A stretch of 64,000 nucleotides of DNA from Lates calcarifer (Eukaryota; Chordata; Actinopteri; Centropomidae): NCBI RefSeq assembly GCF_001640805.2, contig NC_066844.1, positions 9,584,209 through 9,648,208 on the forward strand, read 5' to 3'. The notes beneath the pieces were generated by a model. The model made no database searches and was not told the DNA's origin. It saw only the letters and a list, made by a program, of their open reading frames with translations. Positions 13,315 through 26,169 of the stretch are shown one piece after another (the first letter of the stretch is position 1; every line of letters starts with the position of its first letter). The position numbers and the translations under genes are program-made.

Positions 13315-13376
<62 letters not shown>

Positions 13377-14530
13377 CACATATATCGTGTATATTTTTCT
13401 TGTTTTAATCATCTTTCTTTCATGTTTAATGTGAAATGTACAATTCGTTCTCCCCATGTCATACTGCTAGAAACGTAATATGCTGGAGCATGCTGGAGCT
13501 TATAGATGGTGTTCACACTGCGGTACCCACCCTCTTTTTTGTTACTATATCACACCACCCTGTGTGTTCCAGGGGCAAACTTATCTTGGTGTCAGCCATG
13601 GATTATTGTGGAACATAAAGACAAGTGGCTGGCTGTGGAACATCTTGACGGTCAATGGTCATGGCCAGCGTTGAACAAAGCAGAGAGATAAAGTAATCAA
13701 AGCTATTAATCTACTGTAGGAACATCAAGCTGCCTGTAGTTGTTTCATAATACATCACAGTATATGTACATTTGTTGTGATAGTCAAAAAAAGCGCACCA
13801 GAGGTTGCCTCTGTGGAAAAATGTTTATATCATCTTCATACAAAGTTGATATCTATATAGCACACACCATTAATTAATAAAATAAAACATTTATAAGAAA
13901 ATATTTAAAAAGTACATTAATAAATGTAAATGCACTTGCTAGTTAATTAATCTAGTTGTCAATCTGTTGATCACATAATTATTTTATTTTGTACATCAAT
14001 AAAATTAACATTGCAGGTCATCATGGTGACCTAGTGGAGGACACATAGCATGTAAACACAACATCCCTGGTTCACTTCTGGTGAAGAACCATTATTGAAT
14101 GCCATTTCCCTCTCTCTCACCATGTTTCCTGAGTACATATTTGCCATCATTTAATAATTTACAGTGGGGACAAAGTACATTTTTTAAAATGTTGTTACAG
14201 TAAGTATGTATTTTCACACTTTTTAACTTTTTAATTGAGAATTGATAACATTTAGAACAGTTTGAATCAGTTTCATGTTTATTTATATAGACGCTCATGC
14301 AAATAAAAGCAAAATATCAGGACAATGATCCACAGTGCACTAAGGTCACTTTGGCTGACCTAAATTGCAGCATGTGTTGAGTGCATGCTGTGAACAGAGT
14401 GCTACACTGAGTAAATTATTGTCTACATATGGTTCAGACTTTGCAGGATCTTATCAAAACATCTTCTAATAATCATTACATTTATTGTCCCAATTTATCA
14501 ACCGCTGCTACTCCTCCTCCTTTCTCTGTT
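12750..14530. other. Intergenic DNA with microsatellite upstream of chitinase copy C
   Basis: No gene recognised. Overlapping short frames at 13436-13691 (readable as WIIVEHKDKWLAVEHLDGQW) could be a repeat-derived coding scrap, but I do not recognise the family. Confidence 0.45.
13317..13373. repeat. (TA)n(TG)n compound microsatellite
   Basis: About 14 TA units run directly into about 14 TG units. Confidence 0.97.
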
Positions 14531-14542
14531 CACAATCCACTG

Positions 14543-14549
14543 TATAAAA
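14543..14549 (+). promoter_or_regulatory. Putative TATA box of chitinase copy C
   Basis: TATAAAA followed about 46 bases later by a probable 5'-UTR donor CCCAAG|GTGCG (14595/14596). The next exon starts at 14718 after CTTATAG and carries the ATG at 14751. Spacing and exon-end sequence match copy B. Confidence 0.65.
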
Positions 14550-14750
14550 CGACAAACCTTGCTAGTGTTGTTTGGGTCTCTCATCCACTCCCAAGGTGCG
14601 TTTAGACGGATAACAGTCTCTCTAAGTTATCAATAATTATTAATTGTGATTATCTTGAGAATGGTAGCTTTCTTGTGTTGCTTCATTCCTAGATCGTGTT
14701 TTTTTTTTATCTTATAGCAATCCAGTGAAGTTGTGAGAAGTGAATTCAAG

Positions 14751-17700
14751 ATGACCAGGCTCACAATTCTAGCAGGTATTCATCTTTGTGTCATGCATAT
14801 TATTTTATTTATTTATTCATTTGAATATGTGTTTTTCTAACACTTTCTTTTCGATATTATTTAGGCTTATGTCTGGTGATATGCCAGCTGGGTAAGTCCT
14901 AATACTTTTAACTAGCATTTAATTAGCATTATTTGATTAAATGTTTTCACTTGTTTATCATTACTGGGAAGAATATTTTTGTAATGTTCCTTTACTCCAA
15001 CACAGGATCTGCCACCCAGATGGTATGCTATTTCACCAACTGGTCCCAGTACAGACCTGGTGAAGGCAAGTATCTGCCACAAGATGTGGACCCCTTCCTT
15101 TGCACAACCCTGATCTATGCCTTCTCCATCATCAACCACAACAACGAGCTGGTTACCTATGAATGGAATGATGAGGTTCTCTACAAGTCTTTTAATTCTC
15201 TGAAGGACAAGTAAGTGACCAGAGTTGAGGTACCCTTGTATTGCATAGAGGTCACAGGTCGGGCTAGGCAACAGTACTGATGAACTTGCAAAGTTTGCTG
15301 AAAGGGAGACTCTGCTTACTCAAGCCCAAGGATGTCTCCAGTTGCAAAATACAAATGCACTACTTTCACTTCAGCCTAAATTTTAACTATTCAAGTAACC
15401 TGTTACAAGCAATTATATGCTTGGATAAAGTGTGATGGAAATGTACCCTACCTTCTCTGTTATTTCCAGGAATCCTCATCTGAAGACTCTGTTGGCTGTT
15501 GGTGGCTGGAACTTTGGTTCAAGGCAGTGAGTAACAATTTAAAACAAAAACACAATGTCTCACTTGCCTATATTCAAGTACACAGTGCTAGTAGTTATGA
15601 TTCCTGTTAGCTACACTGTTGAAACCCTGTTGAAGGGAGAATAAAATTTTAACTTTGACAACTTGTATGTAGCAAGGATTTTATAGATGGCTAAGTAAAA
15701 TTTAAAATGTATTAATAACAAAAAAAAATTTAAAAAATGTCTGATCAATATTAATCAAACATGCCTTTAAAACTGAAGTCAGTTGTTTCCCAAAAGCTAA
15801 TGGCTGTTAAGGGCTACAGGCTGTTAGCCTACTTTACTGAAAAGGTTTCTGGATCATACTTAGTATGATAGCAGAGCTCAATGTTCCCTGCAGGTTCTCC
15901 ATCATGGTGTCCACTCCAGCTAACCGTCAGAAATTCATCCAGTCTGCTATCAAATTCCTGAGGACTCATGGATTTGATGGTCTGGATCTGGACTGGGAGT
16001 ACCCTGGTGCTCGTGGAAGTCCCCCAGAGGACAAACAGAGGTTCACTCTGCTCTGCAGGGTGGGTACAGGTTTCTTTTGCTTCAGTTTCAAGCTACATGT
16101 CACAGTTATTGTAAATGGTTTACATCATGCTCTATGTCTTTCTTACTTCTTCTTTTATATGTATTTGCAGGAACTCGTTGCAGCCTTTGCAGCTGAAGCC
16201 AAGGCCACTGGCAATCCTCAGCTCATGCTGACTGCTGCTGTGTCTGCTGGCAAGGGAACCATCGATGGTGGATATGAAATTGCTGAGATTGCCAAGTGAG
16301 TGTGCCTCCTTGAATACTTGAAGACAACTGGGAACTCTGGAAAGGTTTTTGAAATTGGTATTTCTGTTTCTCCCTATTCCCAGGGAGCTGGACTTCATCA
16401 ATGTGATGACCTACGACTTCCATGGAACTTGGGAACAGTTCACTGGACACAACAGCCCTCTGTTCCGTGGCTCAGAGGATTTTGGTGACCTAATCTATTT
16501 CAACACAGTAAGTAGACACTAGGGATTGTAGAAAAAATAACTTGAGGGGGAACGTTCACTTCACCTCTTCTGTCAACCTTTGTAGGACTTTGCCATGAAG
16601 TACTGGAGAGACAATGGCACCCCAGTAGAGAAGTTGAGGATGGGTTTTGCTGCTTATGGTCGCACATTCCGCCTGACATCATCAAAAACAGGTGTTGGAG
16701 CCCCAGCTAGTGGCCCTGCATCAGCCGGACCATTCACACGTGAAGCAGGATTCTGGTCCTACTATGAGGTAAAGAAAGTTTAGATGGGGCTGGTGTAAAC
16801 TCATTACGACATAATGTACAGAACTGATCAGTTACACTGTCATTTGATGACTTTGTTCTTGTTCTTGGTGTAGATCTGTGGTTTTGTGAAGGACACCAAA
16901 ATTCAGTGGATTGAGGACCAGAAAGTCCCCTATGCCACCAAGAACAATGAGTGGGTGGGATTTGACACCCGGGAGAGCTATGAGATCAAGGTGTGTGGTA
17001 GGCCAACTCTAAATTTTTAACATAATCACAATATATCAATGGCATTTATACCAGTTTCCCTTTATTTTGCTCCAAAAGGTACAATACCTGCAGGAGCAAA
17101 AGTTTGGTGGTGCCTTTGTGTGGGCCCTTGATTTAGATGACTTTGCTGGACGATTCTGCGGACAGGGCAACCACCCTCTGCTGGCTCATCTCCGCAAACT
17201 TCTTGATATTGGTAAGTTTATAAATATGTTTCTCCAGATGTTTCCTGTGAACTTATCAGTTAATACTTTTATAATCCCACCAGAAGCAAGTTTCCCTCAA
17301 AGTTTTTATATCCTGGTATGATTTAAGTTCAGTTCAGTTTTCACCAATTTGGACACCAGGTAAGGCTATAATAAGGACCTATAAGTTGGAGGTAATATGA
17401 CATAACATGATATTCTGAACTACTAAAATCATTTTCCATATAAAAAAAACATTAAATAACCTGTATGTTCAAAATAGTGTTATGCTAATAACACCATCTG
17501 TCTGGATTATTCATTAAAAGTCAAAACCAAGTTATAGATAATAATTAATGGACATTTTCTTCAAACCCATTTAGTAACATATATTTCTCTCCCTCTCATG
17601 CAGAGCTGCCCCCTCTGCCCTCTACCACCACTCCCAAACCTGGTGCTAGCACCACTAGACCAACTACCACCACCACCACCACCACCCATGCCCCAGGAAG

Positions 17701-17851
17701 CGGTTTCTGCAATGGCAAACCTGATGGCCTCTATGCCAACCCAGATGACAGGGCCAGCTTCTACATGTGCGCTGGTGGCATCACCCATGTGAGAAATTGC
17801 GGGAATGGATCTGTCTTCGATGACAGCTGCAAATGCTGTGTCTGGCCCTGA
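14751..17851 (+). CDS. chia: Acidic chitinase copy C, complete, 469 aa
   Basis: Coding exons: 14751-14775, 14865-14891, 15006-15210, 15470-15526, 15894-16059, 16171-16295, 16384-16507, 16586-16768, 16874-16990, 17079-17211 and 17604-17851. The first ten have exactly the lengths of copy B; only the linker/CBM exon differs. Signal peptide about residues 1-20; GH18 barrel with an intact catalytic motif at D133-D136-D138-E140 and MTYDFHG; a shorter linker of about 31 residues that includes eight consecutive Thr codons; then a six-cysteine CBM14 ending CKCCVWP. Predicted secreted active chitinase. Copies B and C are recent tandem duplicates: exon 5 differs at only about 10 of 166 bases while the introns do not obviously align. 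Confidence 0.96.
17666..17686 (+). repeat. (ACC)n trinucleotide repeat inside copy C coding sequence
   Basis: Seven ACC codons in a row, preceded by ACT, encode eight threonines in the linker between the GH18 and chitin-binding domains. Length change here would alter the linker without breaking the frame. Confidence 0.9.
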
Positions 17852-17885
17852 GCAATGTGCAATTCAACTGATGTAAATGTCAGCT

Positions 17886-17891
17886 ATTAAA
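17886..17891 (+). terminator. Polyadenylation signal of chitinase copy C
   Basis: ATTAAA, the commonest variant hexamer, 35 bases after the stop codon; no AATAAA closer. Confidence 0.6.
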
Positions 17892-17899
17892 CAGTCTGT

Positions 17900-19210
17900 A
17901 AAAGTTCCTTTATATCCACTGTGTTTACAATCATTTACCTAAATGAGTCTATCATTAGTGTAGAGATAAAAATGTATTTTCTTATGAAGTGTGTAACATA
18001 TGTAGATTGCAAACAAAAGCATTTAAATACTTTGGTGCAAATTGTTGAATGCTGAATCCTTATTTCAACCTATTTACTTATTTGAATCAATGTGTCTGAG
18101 CATACACACAAACTCCCTGAGAATTCCTTGGACCACTGTGAGCAATCAGACGTGCACACTGTCGCATACTGTAATTTTATGCGCTACATAGTTTTGCTGT
18201 GCGCGGTGAAAGCGGGAGCAGTGTGCGATTGTGCAGGTGCGCAGCTTAGAGGGAACATTAATTTTAATCTATTAGTTTTTCTATACTTTTTTCACAAACC
18301 TACATTTTACCAAAAAAGTTAAGCTGTAGAGCTGGGTATCATTTTTATACTTTATTTTTAAACTTTTAATACCTTACTTCACTGAATATGAACACACATT
18401 TCTATATATTAGTATGCCAAACAAAATAATCCTCTCAATTCAGCGTTTAGTGTCATCTAGCTCATATATAATTTTGTACAGGAACTTTGCACAAATACAG
18501 TATAAAATTAACAAATAATAAATGTACAGGACTAACAGCGTACTAAGTCCCAGCTTTGCATACTTATCAAGTACAGAGTTTCAGTGACAAAACAAACAAA
18601 AAAAGAAAAAATGTGATGTACAGTGTGCATATCACAACAGATTTTTATCACTGAAAAAAAAATGTTTGGCAGTAATCTAGGCTCTTATATAAAATACTCA
18701 TCAGTCACCTATTGGGCACCTGTTTTCTCACACTGGTGGAAGCACACAACATAATCAGACACTAACTCTAACTAACATGATAGGAATTATCTCAACACCG
18801 CAAACATGGACAAGCTAGTTTCTGCTTCTTGTAAAGCAACTCAAATCTACACATTCCTATGGATTAGAAATAACTTCAAATGATGATGACATAACCTGAT
18901 ATATAACACAACAAAAATGGAGACAATGAAACAATGAGAATAACACTGAAGTCAGTAAACTGGGATATAAGAAAGGTTCACACACTCATTTACAGTGTTA
19001 AAGTGATTTAGCAGACTTTGTCCAATGACCCCAAGCCAACAGATAACAAAGACATCACTGTTACTGATAACATAATTTTGTTATCAAAATTATTTTTGGT
19101 GTGATAAGGGTCACTGAATCACGAAACCACATGATGTCTACGTGCTTTTTTGCCAGATTAAATGTGTGACGTGTTTATTTGCGTGGCATGTATCAATAGA
19201 GGACTTTGTT
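17900..19210. other. Intergenic DNA between chitinase copies C and D, left part
   Basis: No gene recognised. A relatively GC-rich patch at about 18090-18260 ending GCTTAGAGGGAACATT stands out from the AT-rich surroundings and is probably an interspersed repeat, but the family was not identified. Confidence 0.45.
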
Positions 19211-19214
19211 TCAT

Positions 19215-19610
19215 CTGGCTTATGACTCAGTGCCATACGCGTAGGTAATGGAATGCATGGCACAGCAAGACACCAAAATTCCTCATCAGGAACTCAATGG
19301 GGCTGTGGAAAACAAGTCTGGATACCAAACCATCTCAAAGCCAATTGCACAAATTACTATCAAGTGCGACATATACCAAGTTGATGCGCTATCCCCACTG
19401 TCGTTCTGCTTAGGCCTGAACCCCCTCAGCCTAGTCATCACAAAGAGAGGCAATGGATTTCGGTTTAGAAGTGTCACCACCTCTAAATGGATGACATCAA
19501 GCTGTATGCCAGGAGTGAGCAAAACACTGACTGACACTGATCCACATCATCAGGATCTACAGCAACAACATCAGAATGTCATTCAGACTGGATAAGTATC
19601 GGATCGGATG
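19215..19610 (+). mobile_element. Non-LTR reverse-transcriptase fragment (RT core)
   Basis: The + strand reads IKCDIYQVDALSPLSFCLGLNPLS, matching the GxxQGDxLSPLLFC block of reverse transcriptases. A frame change then leads to MDDIKLYARS, the YxDD catalytic box. The frame change and mutated motif residues (Q-V-D for Q-G-D) show a dead copy. Confidence 0.75.
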
Positions 19611-19619
19611 GTATCAAAG

Positions 19620-19960
19620 AGAGGGCACGTGAGTTAAACTACCAGAGGGCAACATTACAGATGAGGCAGTGCAGCCTCCATACCACACAGTATGGCCTCC
19701 TGCCGAAAGCCTCTGCAACGCATTGTGAACACAGCGAACAAAATCATCAGTGCCCCTCTGCCCTCCCTCACAGACATTTTCCACACCTGCTTCACCAGCA
19801 GAGGCATCAGCATTGCTGGTGACACCTCCCACCCTTCACACTCTCTTCAGTCTTCTTTCCCTCAGGAAAAAGGTACCGGAGCCTCCGGGCCTGCATTTCT
19901 GTATGTCCTGCACATAGAGATAATTGACAATAAAAATCTTGAATCTTTAATCTTCAGGAC
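19620..19960 (+). mobile_element. LINE ORF2 C-terminal fragment
   Basis: LQRIVNTANKIISAPLPSL.DIFHTC followed by DTSHPSHSLQSS and KGTGASGPAF, a degenerate form of the conserved C-terminal segment found after the RT domain of many fish LINEs (RRYRSLRAR). The reading frame slips at the end. It follows directly after the RT fragment at 19215 but may come from a different element. Confidence 0.65.
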
Positions 19961-21051
19961 AGCTACAAATACCTTGGGATCCTGCAGGCAAATGGAAGCC
20001 ATGAGGAGGCCACAAGGAAGTCAGCCATAGCCAATTAACCAATTTAGAAAATGTGAGAGACCACACACATGACAACAAATAAACAAATAACAATATTATG
20101 AATATAACATAAATATAAATACATTTGTTATGGTGTGTGGTGTGCAATGAGAGGACCAACACAGCACACCACACACAACAGATTCTGTCCACCAACAACC
20201 AGTCCTGACTCTCAAAAGTCAAAATCTTGTGCAGTCAAATATGACTTTAGAGTAAACAAATATGGCAGATGACAAGCAAAAAACCTGGCGAGATAATCTT
20301 TAGAACCATCAGATAATCAGGCCTTTGATGACTTGATCCCATCTTGCAGTACCCCACTTAAGGCAGGTCCTGAAAAGTCAGCTGAAGGGGAAGAGCCATC
20401 AAGACATAGGTCCTGCCACTCATTAGACACCCCACTTGTATAATAAGCTGGTCAAAGGAGCAGATAGAAACCACTGAGGTCAAAACAAGGAAGCTCCTCA
20501 CAATTTATGGAGGGTTTCATCCTAAGTTCAACACAATGACACTGTACACTAAGCAGAACCAGGGAGGCCAAGGACTAATGAGAACAACAAAGACCCAGGG
20601 GTAAATCAGGAAGATGAAGTGAATACCTCAGACAGATGAGGAGGCAGATGGCATGCATCACCGCCATGCAAAACTAAAAAATTATATATATTTATTTATG
20701 TTATTCACCTGATTTATGTGCACTCATTTCATTTCAGCTCAGTGTGAGCGTCTATCAAGTTTCATTGTCATTCACATTTATCTCCTCTCCTCCTGTTTCA
20801 CATGTGTGCGCATGATGCCACACACAGAGAGCAAAGGAGCAGAGGAGACACATTAACAACTCATAACATTAAGTGCAACAAAAGCTCCTACAGGCATCAT
20901 AAGTCTGTAAAATCAGAGATGGACAGACATTAACCCCAAATGTTTGAAAGTCAGACCAAAATATCAGAGTTTTATTTAAATTCATGCACTCTGACAGTAG
21001 TGGCTCCGTTGCCTTTTAATGTTAGTTTACAGGCTGCATAATTATGTAGTT

Positions 21052-21082
<31 letters not shown>

Positions 21083-21092
21083 GTATATATGT

Positions 21093-21128
<36 letters not shown>
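21052..21128. repeat. (AC)n(AT)n(AG)n compound microsatellite
   Basis: Three dinucleotide runs in succession, the last about 16 AG units. Confidence 0.95.
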
Positions 21129-21544
21129 TCACCTTCAAATAACAAGTATTCAATGAAATGAAATCAAAGTCCTGTCCTATCCACAATGATATTGTTAGGA
21201 AGGAGGTGGGCAGAACTTCCCAGCATGCTTTGAGACTAATGTCAACCTCAGAACTGACATTAGTACCTGAATTCTTATTACAAAGGATTTTTTTTATCAG
21301 GGTTTGACAGACATTTTGTGTTAACTTTTGTTACCTTTACCAGCATTTCTGTACTAGAGTGACTGGTTCTCTTAAAAGGATGTTTTTCTTTGCCACTTAA
21401 GGATAAGTGGTATGGATAATGGATGGATGGATGAATTGAATATCATTATGCCACATAAAACAAACAGCATGTAAAATCTGTATGAATCACAATGCATATA
21501 AGCACAAGGGCTCATTGTTTCATTATATCAAGAGAAGACTTGAA

Positions 21545-21666
21545 AGATTTAAGTATTAATATTTCAGCAAAATATGGTGCAACTTAATGACATTTTATGA
21601 CCATGAGATTTAAGTATTAATATTTCAGCAAAATATGGTGCAACTTAATGACATTTTATGACCATG
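21545..21666. repeat. Perfect 61-bp tandem duplication
   Basis: Two adjacent identical 61-base copies (21545-21605 and 21606-21666), each beginning AGATTTAAGTATTAATATTT and ending GACCATG. No mismatch was found, so the duplication is recent or an assembly artefact. Confidence 0.93.
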
Positions 21667-24600
21667 TTTATGTAGTATAGCAGTTTATTTCTCACTACTG
21701 TGCAAAATGCGAGCAGTGTTAAAGACGAGAAGTGTTAAAGAGGCCTGTGAAAATGAGTCACCCTGAGTGAAAGCTGAATTTCAGACTGTAGTTGCTGATG
21801 TGTCAGCATACTTTCAGACAATGAGAGTGAGAGTTCATCATGATGACATCATTATACAAGATTTGAATTGTACATTTTGTCTTAAAGGTTTCATCCATTC
21901 AAAATTTAAACTATAATGTTCTATTTTAAAACCAAGGACAGTGAAATTGGCTAAGCAGCAGATGAAATAGCAGCTCTTCTCCATCTTTTCGTCCTGCAGC
22001 TTTCGCCTTCAGGTAACAACCGCCTAACACTTCAGTGTGACATCTCCATTGTCCTGTCAGTCTGTGATTGTCAAACACTGTCAGCAACAACATATCACCA
22101 TTACATTGATGGATATTAAAAAGAGGCAGGAATGGTATAGAGTTAAGTTTCAAACATAGATTTCATGTCAGAAATGCTTTAGGTGAAAAGTTGGAAGTGG
22201 GTCACTCTAAACTGTAGAGACAGTATCAGTGTCCTGATCCAGTCCTTCCTGTTAGGGAAAACATTTAGATAATTTTCTTTTTCTAAATGACAATGGTTGT
22301 CCTTTGACTATAACTCTGCCATCACACCCTGATATTTTGTAACTCATTATATAATATACCTCATCCCATCATCATTTATGTTTCTCCAGAGGAAAAGGTC
22401 TACTTCAGGGAATGTTAAGTAGATGTATTTAGCACTTGAACGTTATAACTGCCATGTGACAAGTAATATGAGATGTAAGATGGAGTGATGTTACATTGTG
22501 TGTACGTTTTCTACTTTTCTGTCTCTGTTCCACAGTGTGAGTTGCCACACCATTGGAGAGTCCCACTGAGAGGAGAGCACAAACAGCTGAGATGAATGCA
22601 GGAATCGCAAGTATAATTGGTGAGAATATCCATGTGTTGTCTTGATATTTCTCTAATCATACCATGCTACTTTGTGCTTAATACAGCTCATTCAACTGTA
22701 ATGACATGATATGTGCCTCTTGCAGTGGCTCTGCAACTCTTCATTCAGACTGGTAAGCAAAAACTATTTAAAAACAATGATGTTTAATTAGATGTCAGCA
22801 CTGTGTGCTAATGTATTTTTTTCCCTTTATCCAGTAACCACAAACAAACTGGTATGTTATTTTACCAACTGGTCACGGTACAGAACTGGTGTGGGGAAAT
22901 TTCTAGCCTGAAAATGTGGATCCCTTCTTGTGTACTCACCTGGTTTATGCCTTTGCGATCATTAACCATGCCAATGAGATCACTGAGCATGAGTGGAATG
23001 AAAAAAGCCTCTACAAATCACTCACTGAGCTCAAGAACAGGTAATAATTGGTCCAAGGAATTATGTAAACCAAACCTAAGTGTTAAGTATTGTGATTTGC
23101 AAATTTAATGTATATTCAATCAAGCAGTTATTTTCTTCATGTGCACCTACACAGAAACTCCAAACTGAGGACTTTACTGTCAGTCAGAGAGGAGAACGAT
23201 GGATCTCAGTGAGTTGATTCTTTGTAGTTAACTCCTTGTGAAACTCCACCACCTGCTGAAAGAAAGGAAGAATAGCTGCAGAGTGATGCTTGAACTGTTT
23301 TCTCAGGTTGATCATTTGGCTTTGATGAATGAGTAGTAAATTAGTATTTGCCTGTAGGGTATAGGAACAGACTATTCCCCTCTTAAGTCAATGTAGAAAA
23401 CTAATGAAATGTAAATTAAGTCTATTAAGACCGTTACTTCTATGGAGTTTTCCAATACACACTACATGGATGAATTCATTTATTCGGAGCAGAATAACAG
23501 GAGTATAACTAGTAGTGGAAAACTGGTAGTCATAAAAGTATTGTGAGCAGCAAGTTCTTGTGTGAGGAACAATTTTTCTCAGTTAATCAACAAAATATTT
23601 ATGTTTTGAAAATTAATTCAGCTATCCTGTAAATATACTAAAAATGTATTGATTTTAGCTTAGTTTAGGAATTTGCATTTATTCTCTTATTATTATTATC
23701 ACCACTAATGTAAGGTATTGACTAGTTATTTGTTGCTTTGTTGATACTGCATAGACTAAATAATTAGTAAATTTTTCAGAAAAAAATCAATGAACTAACC
23801 AGTCATTTACACTATTTTTAGCTGCTTCAGTGGTCAAACTAAAAGATATATAGCTCATTATAAAGTATTAGTTATTGTTGTCAGCCTCAGTCCCAATGTT
23901 TTGGTGGACTTTCATAGTACTTCAGTTCGTTATAGCAGCTATAAACTGCTGCCAACTATTTTATACCACACACAATACACACCGTGTCTCATCACGTTCT
24001 TCAGGTTCTCCATCATGGTGTCCTCTCCAGCCAAACGCCAGACATTCATCCAGTCAACGATAAAATTCCTGAGGGCTCATGGATTTGATGGTTTGGATAT
24101 GGCCTGGGAGTATCTTGGTGTGTATGGAAGTCCACCAGAGAACAAGCATAGCTTCGCGCTGCTCTGCAAGGTGGGACTGAAGACTCTTTGTCTGTGTTTT
24201 TTCTCCATAAAATCTATTCGTTCAGGTTTGAAGTTCCCTGTTTTTTGCTTTATTTTTTTTTTATTATTCTATTATTTTTATATTTTTAATTTTGACATGT
24301 CTCAAGTCTTACTTTTATTTATCTGTCACAAATCAGTGGATATTCAGGTCTTGAATGTAATCATTACACCTAGTCTCAAATATAAAAATGTTCATAGGCT
24401 TTTGATATGGTTTTGCTGTTGTTAAATGGATACAATTTGGACACTGTGTTACCTGCAATTTGCAAATACAAAACATTTGTCTGGCATTTCAAAAATGGTT
24501 AATGGTTATGATAATTTCAGAAAAAAACACAATTTGTGCTTCTCATAAAATCACTATTTTCACATTCACATTCACATTTCACAGAAATGCTGTTTTCCTC

Positions 24601-24686
24601 AACAACAAAAAAAGAAGTACAATTTTTAGAGGCTGTTTAACTAAACATACCACGAGTTTGAACACATGCCTATAATAGCTTTTTTG

Positions 24687-24720
24687 TGTAGTGTCAAATC
24701 TGTTCTGTTTTGACACTACA
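24687..24720. repeat. Perfect 12-bp inverted repeat (hairpin) in copy D intron
   Basis: TGTAGTGTCAAA (24687-24698) and its exact reverse complement (24709-24720) are separated by 10 bases. It may be the fused ends of a small MITE; no function is assigned. Confidence 0.8.
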
Positions 24721-26169
24721 AAATAAGTTCCTCTGTATACTGTGGTTGGCATTAGAGACTCAGAGCCATAGGTGTAGGTAGCATGGTTTTGGAGGCCACT
24801 AGCTTAGTTAGTTATGTCTAGCCAGGGAAATTCACAACATTACCTCATACCCAGGCCACCAAAAGTTCTACTAAAAATACAAGGTGTTTTATTTCAGTTA
24901 GTACATCTACTAGTAACTCTACAGTGTGATGTGCATACACTGTTTTTGATCATTACTACACTGATTCCAAAAATTTTTGTCCCTATGAATCATTTACATC
25001 CAAAAACATGAGAAAAAATAACAGAGATATCCTTCAAACACTTTATCCCAAATTTGTAATTTGTGATATCATGCTATATACATAAAAACTGACTTCTATT
25101 ATAGATCAGAAAAAGACAGTGATTACTTCTCAGAGCTTTGTTTATTTTGTTTTACATTTGTTTTACAGTGAAAATGGGGAATCATTTTCAGCTGGTTGAT
25201 CAAAGAGGAACATTTTGTTAATAGTTAACAATTAACAGTTAAGTTAACAGTTTTGTTAACAATTAACACAGCTATGATGCTCAGTGCAATGGTTAATTTC
25301 ATGAGTTTTAAATCTCTGCGAGTTCATTTTCATAGAATACTGGACTGAAGTGGATTTCAATAGCTGCCTAAAGGATATGAGAGAACTGAAATTGGTTTGC
25401 AGTTACATAAAATATAATGTGATTTGTTGTTCAAAGGTACATCTTGGACCACTGAGTTAATTAATTTCCATTCATTTGTAGGAGCTTTCGGAGGCCTATG
25501 AAGCTGAGAGTAAAGGAGGCAGTAACACACAACTAATTCTCTCTGCAGCTGTGGCACCACATCCTAGATGTTATTGACAGAGGATATGAAATCACTGAGA
25601 TATCAAAGTAAGACATAGATTCCTGTCATCTCTGCTTTCAATACTTTTTGTCATTAAGATGACAACATTATGATCAAATAAGACCTCTCTTATATTGTAT
25701 ATTATATGTGTGTGTTTAGGTACTTGGACTTCATCAGTGTTAAAGCCTTTGACCTCTATGATATTCAAGATGGAGTGACAGTCCACCACAGTCCACTCTA
25801 CACTGAAAACAATGCCAACATAGTAATTATACTTTTTTAAAGAACTACCTTTGTATACAGTACCAGTCAAAAGGTTAAGTACACATAATATTAGTTTGTT
25901 TTTGTTTTTTGTTTGAATTGTATAAATTACATAGACTTGAAACATTTGAAGAGTTTAACTAATTAGCAAGTAAAGGTGATAATCATAATCAATTGCATTC
26001 AAAATTTAAGTGAACCATTTCTTGGCATGTTACCTGATTAACCATGATTTAAAAATAATGTATTTTTAATGGGGAATCTGTGATCTATTAAAAATGGGTA
26101 TACAGGTGATACAGCCAATGTGTTAAAAATATTAATTAACAACTTTAAAAACATAAGATACCCATATAT

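Larger units (their letters stand above)
19961..22520. other. Intergenic DNA upstream of chitinase copy D
   Basis: No gene recognised. The stretch holds a compound microsatellite (21052-21128), a short GGAT-type tract near 21420 and a perfect 61-bp tandem duplication (21545-21666). Confidence 0.5.

Noticed and set aside
13436..13691. Overlapping frames including WIIVEHKDKWLAVEHLDGQW
   Set aside because: Possibly a repeat-derived scrap, but with no recognisable family, start or splice support it is not called as a gene.
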